From Candidatus Avoscillospira avistercoris (GTDB taxonomy: Bacteria; Bacillota; Clostridia; Oscillospirales; Oscillospiraceae): a stretch of 64,000 nt of DNA. A program made the translations under genes and the position numbers. Under the pieces are notes generated by a model that ran no database searches, was not told the origin of the DNA, and worked only from the letters and a program-made list of their open reading frames with translations. Below, one piece after another: positions 1 to 7,952 of the stretch (positions are counted from its first letter, which is position 1; each line of letters opens with the position of its first letter). The stretch covers positions 1-64,000 of the forward strand of contig DVJJ01000118.1 in the NCBI GenBank assembly GCA_018716875.1, written 5' to 3'.

Positions 1-264
<264 letters not shown>

Positions 265-284
265 TTATGTGAACCTCCTAAAAC

Positions 285-569
285 TTACTCAACAATGGCC
301 AGAATGTCGGACTGCTTGACCAGGGTGTAGTCAGCGTCGTCAATCTTGACCTCGGTGCCGCTGTACTTGGCAACCACGACCTTCATGCCGGGCTTAACGG
401 TCATTTTGACCTCCACGCCATCCACCATGCCGCCGGGGCCAACGGCTACAACCTCGGAGAAAGCGGACTTTTCCTTGTTGGCGGTGGAGAGAATAATGCC
501 GGACTTGGTGGTCTCTTCGGCCTCAATGGCCTTGAGCAGGACGCGGTCGGCAAGGGGAGTCAGTTTCAT
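285..569 (-). CDS. groES: Co-chaperonin GroES (Hsp10)
   Basis: A 94-residue protein of the normal GroES length. It starts MKLTPLADRVLLKAIEAEE, has the mobile-loop segment ETTKSGIILSTA at about residues 19-30, and ends with the typical DYTLVKQSDILAIVE. GroES forms the heptameric lid on GroEL and times ATP-driven release of folded protein in the cytosol. A GGAGG site lies just upstream of the ATG. It is the first gene of the groES-groEL operon, with a perfect CIRCE operator upstream, so HrcA repression and heat induction are expected. Confidence 0.98.
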   Translation of the reverse strand: MKLTPLADRVLLKAIEAEETTKSGIILSTANKEKSAFSEVVAVGPGGMVDGVEVKMTVKPGMKVVVAKYSGTEVKIDDADYTLVKQSDILAIVE

Positions 570-646
570 GTTGCGTACCTCCTAAGAATCATCATACAAA
601 GGAGCACCCCTACAGGTGTGTCTCCTGTGGATTGGTTTTGTCGGTT

Positions 647-673
647 TTAGCACTCATTTATCTCGAGTGCTAA
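647..673. promoter_or_regulatory. CIRCE operator (HrcA binding site) of groESL
   Basis: The sequence is TTAGCACTC, nine bases, GAGTGCTAA, an exact match to the CIRCE consensus inverted repeat. It lies about 80 bases upstream of groES. HrcA binds CIRCE and represses chaperonin genes until heat shock titrates the GroEL that keeps HrcA active. Confidence 0.97.
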
Positions 674-678
674 CAGCT

Positions 679-684
679 ATTATA
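679..684 (-). promoter_or_regulatory. Minus 10 hexamer of groESL promoter
   Basis: On the minus strand this reads TATAAT and lies immediately upstream of the CIRCE operator, the usual arrangement for a sigma-A promoter repressed by HrcA. A TTGCAC candidate for the minus 35 lies at 705-710, but the 20-base spacing is longer than ideal, so only the minus 10 is called firmly. A perfect 12-base palindrome lies further upstream at 728-739. Confidence 0.6.
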
Positions 685-834
685 ATAAATCAGTCGTGTA
701 AAATGTGCAAGAGGGAATTTTTCACAAAATACCGGTATTCTGGGCCGATATTTCTGATGGTGTCCAAAAAGGACTGGAATATCTGATGATATCTTGATTT
801 TCCTGTGTTCTTCTCCCAAAATCGCCGGTGTGTC

Positions 835-1743
835 TCACCAGACCATGTCGCGGGGATGGACAAACCGGATTTTTTGGTCCGCAACGGAGAACGTGACGTC
901 CTTGGAAAAGAGCAATTCGCCGTCCAGGTTGACGCCCTCCGGCTCCGGGCACTGGATGCGCAGGCTCCGGCACTGGTGGTGTCTGATGAGGTTGGGATAC
1001 TGGGCATACTGGCCGTGCTGATACCGGCCGATGGCGGCGGCCACAGTCATACGGGTTACCGGTTCCACAATGAGCACATCCAACAATCCGTCGTCGGGCA
1101 TGGCCTCGGGCACCGGATTGAAACAGCCGCCGTACCAGCGGCCATTGGCGATACAGACCAAAGTTTTCCGGCCGTCCAAAATCTGCCCGTCGTCCAGGGT
1201 GATGGTATAGGGGCCGGTGATGCCCCGAACGGTGTTGACCAGGGCCGACAGCAGATAGGCGCTCTTGCCCTTGACCATGGGCAAACGCTTATAGTCGGCC
1301 ACCTGGGTGCCAATGCGGGCGTCGAAGCCCATGGAACAGATATTGATGGCGTAACGGTCGCCGTTGACGGCGATGACGTCGAATTCCGACTCTTCCCCAT
1401 CCAGCAGCAGGGGCAGCTGGCGGAAGGCGTCGGGGTCGGAAAAGACCTTGATAAAATCGTTGCCGGTGCCCTGGGGATAGCAGGAGATGGCGGCGTTGGG
1501 GAAACCCATAACGCCGTTGACAATCTCATTGAGGGTGCCGTCACCGCCGCAGGCGTAAATGCGCAGTTCCTCCCCGGTCTCACAGGCGGCCCGGGCCAGC
1601 TTGGTACAGTGGCCGGGAGCACGGGATACGACCACCTCATATTCATCGCTGCGGCCCACAAAGGCGGAGGCCACGGCGGCATTGACGGTGCCGGTGCGGT
1701 CCGTTTTGCCGGCGGCGGGGTTGACTATAAACAGATGCTTCAT
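835..1743 (-). CDS. Diacylglycerol kinase / YegS-type lipid kinase family protein
   Basis: A 302-residue protein with the DAGK catalytic fold. The start MKHLFIVNPAAGK gives the nucleotide-binding N-P-A-A-G-K loop, GGDGT at residues 66-70 is the hallmark phosphate-binding motif, and GTGNDF at 92-97 is the second conserved motif. The family (DgkB, YegS, BmrU) phosphorylates lipids such as diacylglycerol at the inner membrane face, returning them to phospholipid synthesis. No transmembrane segment is seen, as in soluble DgkB. It is the last gene of a three-gene minus-strand operon, 19 bases after the RlmL-like methyltransferase. The exact lipid substrate cannot be read from the sequence. Confidence 0.9.
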   Translation of the reverse strand: MKHLFIVNPAAGKTDRTGTVNAAVASAFVGRSDEYEVVVSRAPGHCTKLARAACETGEELRIYACGGDGTLNEIVNGVMGFPNAAISCYPQGTGNDFIKVFSDPDAFRQLPLLLDGEESEFDVIAVNGDRYAINICSMGFDARIGTQVADYKRLPMVKGKSAYLLSALVNTVRGITGPYTITLDDGQILDGRKTLVCIANGRWYGGCFNPVPEAMPDDGLLDVLIVEPVTRMTVAAAIGRYQHGQYAQYPNLIRHHQCRSLRIQCPEPEGVNLDGELLFSKDVTFSVADQKIRFVHPRDMVW

Positions 1744-1762
1744 GGCAGACGCTCCGTTCCAC

Positions 1763-2875
1763 TCAGAAATACATGAAGAGGTTACACTGAATCATGCCGT
1801 TGTACAGCTTGCGCTTTTTGTCGGCCTTGCGGCCGAAGTACCGCTCAAACTCCGGCTCGGAGCTGATAAGGTACAGCTTCCAGCCGTCGAGATTCTTGAA
1901 ATAGCGGCCATACTGCTGGTACAGCTTTTGGGCGCTGCGCTGCTCCAGCATCCGTTCGCCGTAGGGCGGATTACACACCAGAATGCCGCCGCCCTCGGGC
2001 AGGGTCAGACGGGTGGCGTCGGCCTCGGAGAACTGGATATACGATTCCATACCGGCCTTTTTGGCGTTGGACTGGGCAATGGCCAGGCTTTGGGGGTCGA
2101 TGTCGCTGGCGAAAATCCGGTAGTCGCCCCGGTATTCCCGGTCCATGGCGGCGGTGCGCTCCTGCCGCCACACCTCCACCGGCACCTCCCGCCACTTTTC
2201 GGCGGAGAAGCCCCGGCCCAGGCCGGGGGCCCGGTTTAAGGCCGCCATGGCAGCCTCGATGACAATGGTGCCGGAGCCACAGAAGGGGTCCACAAAGGTG
2301 TCCCGGCCCCGGTAGCGGGCCAGATGGACCATGGCGGCGGCCAGGGTCTCCCGCAAGGGGGCGTCGTTGCCAACGGCCCGGTAGCCCCGTTTATGGAGAC
2401 CCGCGCCGGAGGTGTCGAGATACAGCTCCGCCATGTCCTTCATAATGGAAAACTGAATCTGATACGTCTGGCCCGTGGCGGGCAAATGCTGCAAATGGTA
2501 CTTGCCGCCCAGCCGCTTGGCCACAGCTTTTTGAATCATGGCCTGACAGGTGGGGACCGAATGGAGCTTGGAATTGAGACTATAGCCCTTGACGGGGAAT
2601 TTGCCGTCCTTGGGGATGAACTGTTCCCAGGGCAGGGCGGCTACGCCGTCAAAGAGGGCGTCCCAGGTGTCGGCCCGGAAGGCGCCCAGCTTCAAGAGGA
2701 CCCGTTCGCCCATACGCAGCCGCAGATTGGCACGGGCCATGGTGTCCCAGCCGCCCTCAAAGTAGACGCGGCCGTTTTCCACCTGGACATTCTGGGCATC
2801 CATGCGGCGCAGTTCATCGCCCACCAGTCCCTCCAGACCGAAGAGACAGGGGACGCAGAAGGTAAAGTGATTCAT
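1763..2875 (-). CDS. THUMP-domain class I SAM rRNA methyltransferase (RlmL N-domain / YpsC type)
   Basis: A 370-residue protein with an N-terminal ferredoxin-like/THUMP RNA-binding region (about 1-155, starting MNHFTFCVPCLFGLEGLVGD) and a C-terminal Rossmann methyltransferase domain. DPFCGSGT at 196-203 is the SAM-binding motif, and NPPYGER near 305 is the catalytic motif of N2-guanine and N6-adenine methyltransferases. The size and order match Bacillus YpsC and the N-terminal half of E. coli RlmL, which makes m2G2445 in 23S rRNA. The target base is inferred from homology only. It lies 24 bases after the anion transporter and 19 before the lipid kinase. Confidence 0.9.
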   Translation of the reverse strand: MNHFTFCVPCLFGLEGLVGDELRRMDAQNVQVENGRVYFEGGWDTMARANLRLRMGERVLLKLGAFRADTWDALFDGVAALPWEQFIPKDGKFPVKGYSLNSKLHSVPTCQAMIQKAVAKRLGGKYHLQHLPATGQTYQIQFSIMKDMAELYLDTSGAGLHKRGYRAVGNDAPLRETLAAAMVHLARYRGRDTFVDPFCGSGTIVIEAAMAALNRAPGLGRGFSAEKWREVPVEVWRQERTAAMDREYRGDYRIFASDIDPQSLAIAQSNAKKAGMESYIQFSEADATRLTLPEGGGILVCNPPYGERMLEQRSAQKLYQQYGRYFKNLDGWKLYLISSEPEFERYFGRKADKKRKLYNGMIQCNLFMYF

Positions 2876-2899
2876 AACAGTAACATCCTTTCCGGCCGG

Positions 2900-4018
2900 T
2901 CAGACGGCCCGCAGCAGACAGGAAAACAGATACAATACGATCAAGAATCCCACATTCCACAGGGTAAATGTGCGGAAATAGGGCTTTTTCAGCGCGGCAT
3001 CCTTGGCGGCGATCTGCTTCCAGGAGATCAGACTGGCCATGGAGGCGATGAGGGTGCCCAGGCCGCCCAGGTTGGTGCCGATGAGGAGAGCAGGGATATT
3101 TTCGGTGTAGTTGGACAGGAGAATGGCGGCGGGGACGTTGCTGATGACCTGACTGATGAGCACCGACAGGGGCAGCTCCCGCCCGGCCAGGGCGCCGCTG
3201 AGGAACACCTGCAATTCCTCCAGCCGCTTGATGTTGCCCACGAATACAAAGAAGCAGACGAAGGTCACCAATAGGGCATAGTCCACTCGCCGGAAGAGAT
3301 GCCGGTCCAGCACCAGCACGGCAAGGGCCACAATGACCAGCACCACCGGTTTGGACAGCACTCCGGCCACGGTCAGCAGGCACAGAGCGAACAAGGCCAG
3401 ATAGGCTAAGACATACCGCATCCGCAGGGCGGGCAGCGTTTTGGCGGGGACCGTTACGGCCTTGGCCGGGAAGCGCACCACCGTGGAAGCGGCCAGCAGC
3501 ACACCCGCCGCCGCGCCGTAGGGCAGGAGCAGCAGCAGAAAGTCTCCCAGTCCCAGGCCGGAAATGGAGTAGAGATACAGGTTTTGAGGGTTGCCCATGG
3601 GGGTGACCATGCTGCCCAGATTACCGGCGATGGTCATCAAGGTGACGGCCAGACAGAGCCGGGAGGACAGGCCCGCCGTCTCCAGCAGGAAGATGCCGAA
3701 GGGAACAAAGGTGATCAGGGCCACATCATTGGTAATAAACATACTGCTGAAAAAGCAAAGGCCCACCAGCGTCAGCACCACGCCCCGTGCTGTGCGGACC
3801 CGGCCCAGGAGTTTGTGGCCAATGGACTCAAAGACGCCCTCGGCCCGGAGGCCGCCCACAATGAGCATCAGGCAGAACAGCAGGATCAGGGTGTTCCAGT
3901 CGATGTAGGACAGGTACTTGCCGTCCGGCGGCACCACGAAACAGGAGACCAGGGCCAATACCGCCGCGACCGTCAGGACCACATCTTTTTTGACGATGGA
4001 GATAAGTTTGTTGCACAT
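2900..4018 (-). CDS. SLC13/ArsB-CitM family anion transporter
   Basis: A 372-residue polytopic membrane protein with about 10-11 hydrophobic segments. The motifs IDWNTLILLFCLMLIVGGLR near the N-terminus, SMFITNDVALITFVPFGIFL in the middle and MVTPMGNPQNLYLYS resemble the ion transporter superfamily that includes ArsB, CitM and P-proteins. The second half has the partner repeat QVISNVPAAILLSNYTENIP and LLIGTNLGGLGTLIASMASL. Such proteins export arsenite or exchange di- and tricarboxylates. No arsenic genes surround it, so the substrate is open. It is the first gene of the operon with the RlmL-like enzyme and lipid kinase. Confidence 0.85.
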   Translation of the reverse strand: MCNKLISIVKKDVVLTVAAVLALVSCFVVPPDGKYLSYIDWNTLILLFCLMLIVGGLRAEGVFESIGHKLLGRVRTARGVVLTLVGLCFFSSMFITNDVALITFVPFGIFLLETAGLSSRLCLAVTLMTIAGNLGSMVTPMGNPQNLYLYSISGLGLGDFLLLLLPYGAAAGVLLAASTVVRFPAKAVTVPAKTLPALRMRYVLAYLALFALCLLTVAGVLSKPVVLVIVALAVLVLDRHLFRRVDYALLVTFVCFFVFVGNIKRLEELQVFLSGALAGRELPLSVLISQVISNVPAAILLSNYTENIPALLIGTNLGGLGTLIASMASLISWKQIAAKDAALKKPYFRTFTLWNVGFLIVLYLFSCLLRAV

Positions 4019-4133
4019 GGTTTCAATTCTTCTCTTTTCTCTTGGGATTCAACGGCCATTCTATCATAGAAGCATGGAAAAAACCATACAGTGTGTCAAA
4101 TTTGTAAAATTTCTTTCTGTCAGACTTTACGCA

Positions 4134-4162
4134 TTGGCAAACGACGCAAAACATAGTAAAAT
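4134..4162 (+). promoter_or_regulatory. Predicted sigma-A promoter of nfeD-SPFH operon
   Basis: TTGGCA at 4134-4139 and TAAAAT at 4157-4162 are separated by 17 bases, a good match to a vegetative promoter. The first start codon is 39 bases downstream. This is a sequence match only. Confidence 0.6.
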
Positions 4163-4200
4163 AACTACAAGGCGAACTGCCGACGGAAGGAGTGAAACCA

Positions 4201-4650
4201 ATGACAGCGATGGTATATGCCTGGCTGGCCGTGGCCATTATCATGGGCATTGTGGAGGGCGTCACCTATGCCATGGTGTCCGTCTGGTTTGCAGGCGGCG
4301 CCGCAGCCGCTATGATTGCGGCCTTGCTGGGCCTGAATTTCAAGGCGCAGCTGGTTTGCTTTGTGGTGGTGTCGGCCATTCTGCTGGCCTGTCTGCGGCC
4401 TCTGGCCAAAAAGAAGGGCATCCAGAAGCCTCTGCCCACCAACGTCCACCGGATGATCGGCATGGTGGGCGTCGTCACCGAGGACATTGACAACATCGCC
4501 GCCACCGGCGCCGTAAAACTCAGCGGCGTGGAGTGGAGCGCCCGCACCCGCGACGGCCACAAGGTCCCAGTTGGAGAGCGGGTAAAGGTGGTGGCCATCG
4601 ACGGCGTCAAGGTCATTGTGGAGCCGGTTGCCGTTTTGGCAAAGGTATAA
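4201..4650 (+). CDS. NfeD-family membrane protein (short form)
   Basis: A 149-residue protein with two or three hydrophobic helices in the first 70 residues, then a C-terminal OB-fold-like soluble domain (about 80-149, IGMVGVVTEDIDNIAATGAV ... VGERVKVVAIDGVKVIVEPV). This is the layout of short NfeD proteins, which partner SPFH proteins in membrane microdomains. The ATG at 4201 is preferred because GGAAGGAG sits eight bases upstream; a GTG at 4192 overlaps that site. The stomatin-like gene follows 33 bases later, and the nfeD-SPFH pairing is itself strong supporting context. Confidence 0.9.
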   Translation: MTAMVYAWLAVAIIMGIVEGVTYAMVSVWFAGGAAAAMIAALLGLNFKAQLVCFVVVSAILLACLRPLAKKKGIQKPLPTNVHRMIGMVGVVTEDIDNIAATGAVKLSGVEWSARTRDGHKVPVGERVKVVAIDGVKVIVEPVAVLAKV

Positions 4651-4683
4651 ATCCGATTTTGAAGAAACAAGGAGGAGCAAACT

Positions 4684-5574
4684 ATGGCAGGTTATATTGC
4701 ATTGGCGATTCTGGCCGTGGCGGTGTTGATTCTGATCATCTCCAACGTCCACATTGTCCAGCAGTCCAAGGCCTACGTCATCGAACGCCTGGGCGCGTTC
4801 TCGACCGTTTGGGAGGTGGGTCTCCATCTGAAAGTCCCGTTCATCGAGCGGGTCGTCAGGAAGATCAGCCTCAAGGAGCAGGTCCTGGACTATCCGCCTC
4901 AGCCGGTGATCACCAAGGATAACGTCACCATGCAGATTGACACGGTGCTGTATTTCCAGATCACCGATCCCAAGCTGTACACCTACGGTGTGGAGCACCC
5001 CATGAGCGCCATTGAAAATCTGACGGCTACCACATTGAGAAACATCATCGGTGACCTGGAGCTGGACCAGACCCTTACCAGCCGTGATGTCATCAATACC
5101 AAGATGCGGGCCATCCTGGACGAAGCCACGGACCCCTGGGGCATCAAGGTCAACCGCGTGGAGGTCAAGAACATTGTGCCGCCGCAGGACATCCAGAGCT
5201 CCATGGAAAAGCAGATGAAGGCCGAGCGGGACCGCCGGCAGGCCATTTTGCAGGCCGAGGGCGCCAAGCGCTCCGCCATTCTGGTGGCTGAGGGCGAAAA
5301 GGAAGCCGCCATTCTGCGGGCTGACGCCGAGAAACAGGCGGCAGTGCTGAAGGCCGAAGGCGAGGCCGCCGCCATTCTGGAAGTCCAGAAGGCCCTGGCC
5401 GATTCCATGCGGATGCTCAACGAGGCCGCCCCCAATGATCAGGTCATCAAGCTCAAGGCCCTGGAGGCCATGCAGAAGGTGGCCGACGGCAAGGCTACCA
5501 AGATCATCATTCCCTCGGAGATTCAGGGATTGGCGGGACTGGCTGCCACTGCCAAGGAAGTTTTCAACGGATAA
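4684..5574 (+). CDS. SPFH/Band 7 (stomatin-like, QmcA type) membrane protein
   Basis: A 296-residue protein with one N-terminal transmembrane helix (GYIALAILAVAVLILIISNV), the SPFH domain starting VQQSKAYVIERLGAFSTVWE at about residue 23, and a long alanine/glutamate-rich coiled coil at about 180-250 with repeats of AEGE(K)-A-A-I-L. These proteins form oligomeric rings or belts in lipid microdomains and are thought to scaffold membrane proteases and other partners. The length and coiled coil match QmcA/stomatin-type paraslipins. It follows nfeD in the same operon and is followed by a strong terminator. Confidence 0.93.
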   Translation: MAGYIALAILAVAVLILIISNVHIVQQSKAYVIERLGAFSTVWEVGLHLKVPFIERVVRKISLKEQVLDYPPQPVITKDNVTMQIDTVLYFQITDPKLYTYGVEHPMSAIENLTATTLRNIIGDLELDQTLTSRDVINTKMRAILDEATDPWGIKVNRVEVKNIVPPQDIQSSMEKQMKAERDRRQAILQAEGAKRSAILVAEGEKEAAILRADAEKQAAVLKAEGEAAAILEVQKALADSMRMLNEAAPNDQVIKLKALEAMQKVADGKATKIIIPSEIQGLAGLAATAKEVFNG

Positions 5575-5587
5575 TAATTTTGTCAAG

Positions 5588-5626
5588 CAGGCGCGTTGCA
5601 AGGAACCTTGCAGCGCGCCTGTTTTT
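5588..5626 (+). terminator. Intrinsic terminator after the SPFH gene
   Basis: A 16-base-pair stem (CAGGCGCGTTGCAAGG against CCTTGCAGCGCGCCTG, with one G-U pair) and a two-base gap is followed by five T. The core GCGTTGCAA recurs in terminator-like hairpins at 7907-7940, 11001-11036 and, in altered form, 47533-47569. Confidence 0.9.
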
Positions 5627-5655
5627 CCGCCATGACGGCACTGAAAATGAGAGAA

Positions 5656-5806
5656 TATAAAAGTTTTACTCGATTTTTTTCAAAAAATCGAGGGGTCCAG
5701 GGGCGGCGCCCCGGTCGCCCGCCGCAGCGGGCGAAATTCCCAATCGACCAAAGCGCCATCCGCAGATGGCGCAACTCCTGGCCGAAGGCCATGGTCTCTG
5801 CCGTAC
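5656..5806. repeat. Dispersed multi-hairpin element, copy A
   Basis: Copy A begins with the AT-rich end (TAAAAGTTTTACTCG, then CGATTTTTTTCAAAAAATCG) and runs through GGGGCGGCGCCCC, CGCCCGCCGCAGCGGGCG, GCGCCATCCGCAGATGGCGC and TGGCCGAAGGCCA. Each is a small inverted repeat. The same modules recur at 7738-7880, 21413-21815, 32620-32856, 47281-47510 and 54341-54572. The copy lies between two convergent genes and two strong terminators. No coding capacity is supported. The rest of the 5575-5879 gap holds only these terminators and this copy. Confidence 0.88.
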
Positions 5807-5832
5807 TCCCGATAACCGTCATACTATGCAAA

Positions 5833-5875
5833 ACAGCCCGTTGCAGAAATCATCCTTCTGCAACGGGCCGTTTTT
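5833..5875. terminator. Bidirectional intrinsic terminator
   Basis: A 13-base-pair perfect stem (GCCCGTTGCAGAA at 5836-5848 with TTCTGCAACGGGC at 5856-5868) has a seven-base loop. It is followed on the plus strand by TTTTT, and on the minus strand by TGTTTTGC. It ends five bases from the stop codon of the minus-strand gene at 5880, so it most likely serves that gene. Confidence 0.85.
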
Positions 5876-5879
5876 ATGA

Positions 5880-6203
5880 TTATTGAATGGTCAGGTCCGT
5901 GACCAGCTGGCGGGCCTTGGCCTGGAGCACGGCGGCGGCATAGCGCAGCACCGCGAAGACACACCAGAGACCGAACGCTGCCAGCAGGACCTCGTCCAGC
6001 TCATCAAAGATGTAGTACATCCCGTGGGACAGACCGGCAAAGGAGAGTATCCGGGCGGCGGGGATCAGTATCAGCAGCGTGGTGACCACTGCCGCTGCCA
6101 GTGTCAGCCAGGACAGGAGCCGGACGCCGCCGGCGGCCATGGACAGGTTGGTGGCGGTGGGGTGGTTGGGGTAGACGGAAAACACTTCAGAACGCTTAAA
6201 CAT
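5880..6203 (-). CDS. Small membrane protein of unknown function
   Basis: A 107-residue protein, not recognised. It has two clear hydrophobic helices (around residues 24-50, LLSWLTLAAAVVTTLLILIP, and 62-95, with VLLAAFGLWCVFAVLRYAA). It starts MFKRSEVFSVYPNHPT. The ATG at 6203 is chosen because AAGGAGG lies eight bases upstream, directly over the stop codon of the preceding PepSY gene; a longer frame from 6305 would overlap that gene. It is probably co-transcribed with and translationally linked to the PepSY protein, which hints at a shared envelope role, but no function can be assigned. Confidence 0.7.
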   Translation of the reverse strand: MFKRSEVFSVYPNHPTATNLSMAAGGVRLLSWLTLAAAVVTTLLILIPAARILSFAGLSHGMYYIFDELDEVLLAAFGLWCVFAVLRYAAAVLQAKARQLVTDLTIQ

Positions 6204-6216
6204 GGCAGATACCTCC

Positions 6217-7572
6217 TTAATCCCAGATAGACTCCACATCCCGGGACAGAATGGTTCCGGAGGTGCCGTCAATCTCAAATTCGTACTCGTAGTTGTTGTA
6301 GACAATCTTCACATCGTATTCCAGACGGCCGTCATCATAATCCCGCTTGGCCTGCCGGATGTGGGAGCTGGACGCGCCGGAGACCTGGCCCAACGCGATG
6401 GATTTGGCCTTCTCCAGACCGATGTCAGTGCCGGTGGAAGGCTGAGTGGGGCGGGTGTAGTGGTCGGCGTCGTAGTCAAAGCTGAGAACTGCGCCGGTGT
6501 TGGCGTCAATCTCGTAGTCGTATTCCTTGTAATCGGAGGTGTAGAACTCCACGTCGTAGACGGAACGGCCGTCGTCCCAATCCAGGGTGGCCCGGACAAA
6601 GGTGACCTGGGAAGCACTCAGACCAGCGTGAGCCAGTGCCTTGGACTTGGCAGTCTCGGCAGAAATGGTGGTACCGGTGGAGGGCTGAGAAGGACGGGTG
6701 TAGTGGTCGGCGTCATAGTCGAAGCTGAGGACCGCACCGGTGTTGGCGTCGATCTCGTAGTCATACTCCTTGTAATCGGAGGTGTAGAACTCCACGTCAT
6801 AGACATAGCGGCCATCGTCCCAGTCGGGGTAGGCCCGGACAAAGGTGACCTGGGAAGCGCTCAGACCGGCGTGGGCCAATGCCTTGGCTTTGGCGGTTTC
6901 AGCGGAGATATAGGAGGTGGAGCCGGTATTGCCGGTATTGCCGGTATTGCCGGTGCTGCCGGTGCTGCCGGAACCGGGGCCGAAGCTGTCGGCGTCGGTA
7001 ACCAGATTGCCGGAGCTGTCCACGTTGCCGCTGATGGTCACGGTCTGGGTGTTGTTGTCCCAGCTGACCACCTTACCCATGAGCTCACCCACGGCGCGGA
7101 TGGGCAGGTAGGTGACACCGTTGTGCAGCAGGGGATAGACCCGATTGCCGCCGGCGTCGTAGAACTGCTGGGTCACGCCGTCAACGATAATGGTGAAGTC
7201 ATCCCGCAGGGAGACGGACACGGTGGATTCCTGGGGGTTCACATCGGGGGTACCGGTGGCGGCTCCCGCGGTCCGGGGGCTGGTGAGGGTGATGGTCTTG
7301 GTGTCGTTGTTCCAGTCCACATTCTTGTTCATCAGCTCACCGATGGAGCGGACCGGCAGGTAGGTGGTGCCGCCGTAGGAAATGGGGTGGACCTCCTGGC
7401 CGTTGATGGCGTAGAAGGTGCGGGCTACGCCGTCCACCACAATGGTGCGGTTGGGCATCACCTGGGCGTTGCCGTAGGTGACGGCCAGAGCAGGCGTGGC
7501 GGAGGTCATAAGCAGGGTAACAGCCAGGGCGGCCGGAGCCAGACGGCGGAAGATGGTACGATGCTGTTTCAT
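6217..7572 (-). CDS. Secreted protein with two copper-amine-oxidase N-domain (stalk) repeats and three PepSY domains
   Basis: A 451-residue protein with a Sec signal peptide (MKQHRTIFRR, then a hydrophobic run, cleavage near TPALA-VT). Two stalk repeats follow at about 35-95 and 118-180; each contains VDGV, (T/V)YLPVR or TYLPIR, GELM and WNND/WDNN motifs. A G-S-T-G-N linker leads to three PepSY repeats. The first two are nearly identical (AKALAHAGLSASQVTFVRA and YDVEFYTSDYKEYDYEIDAN); the third is divergent and ends the protein. PepSY modules are often protease-inhibitory or envelope-associated, but no activity can be assigned. A small membrane protein gene follows 13 bases later. It is common in Oscillospiraceae-type genomes as a cell-surface protein. 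Confidence 0.88.
   Translation of the reverse strand: MKQHRTIFRRLAPAALAVTLLMTSATPALAVTYGNAQVMPNRTIVVDGVARTFYAINGQEVHPISYGGTTYLPVRSIGELMNKNVDWNNDTKTITLTSPRTAGAATGTPDVNPQESTVSVSLRDDFTIIVDGVTQQFYDAGGNRVYPLLHNGVTYLPIRAVGELMGKVVSWDNNTQTVTISGNVDSSGNLVTDADSFGPGSGSTGSTGNTGNTGNTGSTSYISAETAKAKALAHAGLSASQVTFVRAYPDWDDGRYVYDVEFYTSDYKEYDYEIDANTGAVLSFDYDADHYTRPSQPSTGTTISAETAKSKALAHAGLSASQVTFVRATLDWDDGRSVYDVEFYTSDYKEYDYEIDANTGAVLSFDYDADHYTRPTQPSTGTDIGLEKAKSIALGQVSGASSSHIRQAKRDYDDGRLEYDVKIVYNNYEYEFEIDGTSGTILSRDVESIWD
6917..6975. repeat. In-frame short tandem repeat in the PepSY gene linker
   Basis: Nine-base units of the type CCGGTATTG are repeated three times and followed by variant CCGGTGCTG units, encoding a Gly-Asn-Thr / Gly-Ser-Thr linker on the minus strand. 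Unit length is a multiple of three, so slippage would change linker length without breaking the frame. Confidence 0.85.
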
Positions 7573-7658
7573 AGGTCATTCTCCTTTTCTTTTTTTGAGT
7601 CCTTTGGAAAGGCGTTTCTGTTTGCTTGCCCTTATCCTACCGCTCCATTATTAAAGTT

Positions 7659-7687
7659 ACATTAAAGCACTGGGAAAATCTTCACAA
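7659..7687 (-). promoter_or_regulatory. Predicted promoter of the PepSY-protein gene
   Basis: Minus strand TTGTGA (7682-7687), a 17-base spacer and TAATGT (7659-7664). The start codon is 87 bases further on. The minus 10 is imperfect, so this is a tentative call. Confidence 0.4.
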
Positions 7688-7737
7688 AAAGAAATGCCGT
7701 GTGTTTGTAGCGAGCGATGTGTCCTCCGGTGCCAGAT

Positions 7738-7940
7738 GGCCCCCGCCGTCCGCCCCCGCAGGGGTGGGGGGAACCATGGCCGTTGGCTGGGGATTTCGCC
7801 CGCTGCGGCGGGCGACCGGGGCGCTGCCCCTGGACCCCGCGATTTTTTGAAAAAAATCGAGTAAAACTTTTATTTTTGAGGTTTCTGTACTGTCAGAATG
7901 ACAAACCGGGTGCGCTGCAACGTCCTTTGCAGCGCACCCG
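7738..7940. repeat. Dispersed multi-hairpin element, copy B, with a TGCAA-core hairpin
   Basis: Copy B is in the opposite orientation to copy A. It reads GTCCGCCCCCGCAGGGGTGGGG, a GGCC module, CGCCCGCTGCGGCGGGCG, GGGGCGCTGCCCC, then CGATTTTTTGAAAAAAATCG and GTAAAACTTTTATTTTT. The GCGCCATC module is absent. About 30 bases after the AT-rich end is a 14-base-pair hairpin (CGGGTGCGCTGCAA with its complement, 7907-7940) that lies 12 bases beyond the stop of the GH3 gene. The rest of the 7573-7952 gap contains only the promoter of the PepSY gene. Confidence 0.85.
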
Positions 7941-7952
7941 TCATGGTGCGGT

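Noticed and set aside
6917-6975. Short repeats taken as a possible CRISPR array
   Set aside because: Units are nine bases without spacers and code in frame for a Gly-Asn-Thr linker.
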